A stretch of DNA of 6,854 bases from CAYOSU01 sp964541255 (GTDB lineage: Bacteria; Bacillota; Clostridia; Christensenellales; CAMQZB01), in assembly GCA_964541255.1 (NCBI GenBank), contig CAZIPL010000068.1, positions 1-6,854 on the forward strand, read 5' to 3'. The position numbers were made by a program, and so were the translations under genes. The number at the start of each line of letters is the position of its first letter. Position 1 is the stretch's first letter. The notes below the pieces were generated by a model. It was not told where the DNA came from and ran no database searches. It saw only the letters and a program-made list of their open reading frames with translations. Positions 5,548 to 6,854 of this stretch are shown in pieces.

Positions 5548-6030
5548 TTATACATAACCTATATAGTTAAAAAGCCCATAAAAAGCAGTGCCGTTAATCC
5601 GTTGATAGCCGGGATCTCCATATGTGAGATACATACTTACGCGTTCTCCGTTCTTTTTGACGAAATCAACTCTATATAAAAACCCCGTTCCGAAATTATG
5701 AATCTCGTTAATTATTCCTAACTCTATTGCAACCATCCAATTCAGATTAACCGTGCTGTTTTCGAGCTTTTCCATATATTGGGTTGCCTTTTCTCCGCTT
5801 ATCTTGCTATATGTTTTATATTCCCCCAAGCTTCCATATTCGCCAAACTCAATATAATCAATCTCGTCTACGGGAATATTATATTCGGGGAAAGCTTTGA
5901 AGAATTTTCTCCTCGGCAAAAATGCCGCTTGGGGTACATGATAGAAAAACGTCAAAAAGAGCGTTAAAAGAATTAGAATCACCACTATCCAAATGAGAAT
6001 ATTTCTGATCTTTTTCGCTTTTGCCGTCAT
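5548..6030 (-). CDS. Small membrane-anchored paralog 4, function unknown
   Basis: The protein has 160 residues. A basic N-terminus (MTAKAKKIRN) and one membrane helix (about 9-29) are followed by a domain with the array's full motif set: FFKAFPEYNI (43-52), DEIDYIEFGEYG (55-66), ATQYMEKLE (82-90), LYRVDFVKKNGE (118-129), VSMYLTYGD (131-139), QRINGTAFYG (143-152). It is the small gene next to the intact peptidase gene: its ATG is 12 nt after the peptidase TAA, and its ribosome site AAGGAG directly follows that stop, so the two are very likely translationally coupled. No lipobox; topology (helix in, domain out) is inferred from the basic N-terminus. Hairpin copy C follows it. No known family recognised. 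Confidence 0.88.
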   Translation of the reverse strand: MTAKAKKIRNILIWIVVILILLTLFLTFFYHVPQAAFLPRRKFFKAFPEYNIPVDEIDYIEFGEYGSLGEYKTYSKISGEKATQYMEKLENSTVNLNWMVAIELGIINEIHNFGTGFLYRVDFVKKNGERVSMYLTYGDPGYQRINGTAFYGLFNYIGYV

Positions 6031-6037
6031 CGCTTTT

Positions 6038-6062
6038 CTCCTTTATGCCCAATCGTGATTTA
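6038..6062. repeat. 25-bp direct repeat, partner of 4261-4285
   Basis: The segment is identical, base for base, to 4261-4285. On the minus strand it spans the codons NHDWA, the TAA and the start of the AAAGGAG ribosome site at the junction between the peptidase gene and paralog 4. It marks one edge of the unit that was duplicated to give the junction upstream of paralog 1, and is long enough to support recombination between the copies. Confidence 0.8.
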
Positions 6063-6854
6063 TTGCGTAGTATGAATATATGCTTGCGCTTGATACAATT
6101 GCAGATGCATATGCGTATGGGTTGTTATTATGCCACCCCAAGTGCACATAATATCTGTCATTGCTATCATATCCATATGCAACTACATTATGAAAACTCT
6201 CTTCCGTCGTATTGTTGCCAATAGTATAATTAAAAGTTTTTAGTGTAAGTATTACGGGATTTCCGCCATTAATAATTTTCTTTGTCTCAGATGCACAATT
6301 TGTATTCCCAAGTTTATGTCTCACCCTTGTTCCGACGGCTGATGTACAATCATTGCTTATATAGTCGATTATAGTAGAATTAATTTCATATGCAGACATT
6401 GGATTAAAGTTAGGTACTGTTATTCCTATTAATGTATGCGGGTAAGCAAGAAATAGATAATCGTGGAAAGTTTGAGTTGTCCCTATTGTTTTGCCGTTGC
6501 TGTCAACGACTACAAATTCAGAACGTGTTATTATGTCGTCATCAATAAGCTTGTCATAAAATCCTAATAGAATACAAATCGAAACGACACCGCAAGTGCT
6601 GTTTGTGTTAGTTGGGAAATCCGTCAATAGTGCTAAGCTTAAGTATTCTTTGATTAGCGTAAAGCCATATGCGCCTTGCGTTGTCTTATTAGGATCGGGA
6701 CTATCTGGAAATGTTGCTCTCGTCTGAACGGGTTTTATGTAATGCTCATCATCTATGGTGAAAGCCGCTCCCGTAAGGTTTGTTTTGGGTATACTTTCAT
6801 CTGTTCTTAAGTGCCTTACGTTTCCGTTGCTACTTCTCGTAACGGGTTCGATGA
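6043..6854 (-). CDS. C39-like cysteine peptidase-fold protein, N-terminus outside the window
   Basis: The frame stays open to the window edge (first full codon 6852-6850), giving 269 visible residues. A TTG at 6627 is not the true start, because the same frame continues upstream for 75 codons with no stop or ribosome site. The conserved core is TNTNSTCGVVSICILLGFYD (82-101) with candidate nucleophile Cys87, then SFHNVVAYGYDSNDRYYVHL (219-238) with candidate His221, and GWHNNNPYAY (239-248) with a possible Asn third residue. This order is that of peptidase C39-like/papain-fold proteins (as in YvpB-type PF13529). Asn- and Ser-rich composition suggests a secreted or surface protein, but the signal peptide would be off-window. 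GC content is visibly lower than in the plus-strand genes (about 28% in a sampled 60-base line against 47% in the MATE gene). Substrate unknown; a non-catalytic role is possible. Confidence 0.8.
   Translation of the reverse strand, partial: IEPVTRSSNGNVRHLRTDESIPKTNLTGAAFTIDDEHYIKPVQTRATFPDSPDPNKTTQGAYGFTLIKEYLSLALLTDFPTNTNSTCGVVSICILLGFYDKLIDDDIITRSEFVVVDSNGKTIGTTQTFHDYLFLAYPHTLIGITVPNFNPMSAYEINSTIIDYISNDCTSAVGTRVRHKLGNTNCASETKKIINGGNPVILTLKTFNYTIGNNTTEESFHNVVAYGYDSNDRYYVHLGWHNNNPYAYASAIVSSASIYSYYAINHDWA

Noticed and set aside
5446..5679. Plus-strand open frame of 77 codons
   Set aside because: It runs antisense across hairpin copy C and the ends of two well-supported minus-strand genes and has no credible ribosome site.
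6043..6627. A 194-residue protein starting at TTG 6627
   Set aside because: The frame is open upstream to the window edge with protein-like sequence and no ribosome site precedes this TTG, so the gene is partial.

Overview
The window reads as chromosome of a low-to-mid GC Bacillota, most likely an uncultured gut-type Clostridia. The support is AAGGAG-type ribosome sites, U-tailed intrinsic terminators, -35/-10 promoters of the housekeeping type, TAA as the stop of every intact gene, and clostridial-type family members (a MepA/NorM-like MATE pump, a YfcE-type phosphodiesterase). I cannot name the species.

Left half, plus strand (1-3729). The window opens on the last 21 codons of an unidentified gene, closed by a clear terminator (84-114). 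An AT-rich intergenic stretch of about 390 bp then carries a near-consensus promoter (299-327), an inverted-repeat cluster that could be an operator (270-309), and a roughly 125-nt leader with several possible hairpins. They lead into a nucleoside hydrolase-fold gene (462-1421) with an unusual metal-site spacing and its own terminator (1438-1464). A second promoter (1574-1602) drives a two-gene operon: a MATE efflux pump (1681-3090) and, 19 bp later, a YfcE-like metallophosphoesterase (3110-3658). A bidirectional terminator (3700-3729) separates this block from the convergent right half.

Right half, minus strand (3737-6854). This is an accessory-looking array read right to left. First comes a C39-like cysteine peptidase-fold protein, cut by the window edge and open in frame to base 6852. 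It is followed by four related small proteins, each an N-terminal membrane helix plus a roughly 120-residue extra-membrane domain with shared blocks (FPEY-x-I, E-I/L-D-x-I-E, Q-R-I-N-D-T-x-F-Y); one is a divergent member. The last gene (3737-4255) is interrupted by an in-frame TAG. A nearly identical 28-nt perfect or near-perfect hairpin follows each of the three intact small genes. Just upstream of the interrupted gene lies a remnant of the peptidase gene's 3' end, including a 25-bp exact match. The remnant indicates that the duplicated unit was originally 'peptidase tail + small membrane gene', and that peptidase copies have since been lost.

The most unusual content is this peptidase plus paralog array with its hairpin spacers. 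It resembles in layout one effector followed by many diverged partners (an immunity- or inhibitor-like array), but that role is inference: no family with known function was recognised in the small proteins.
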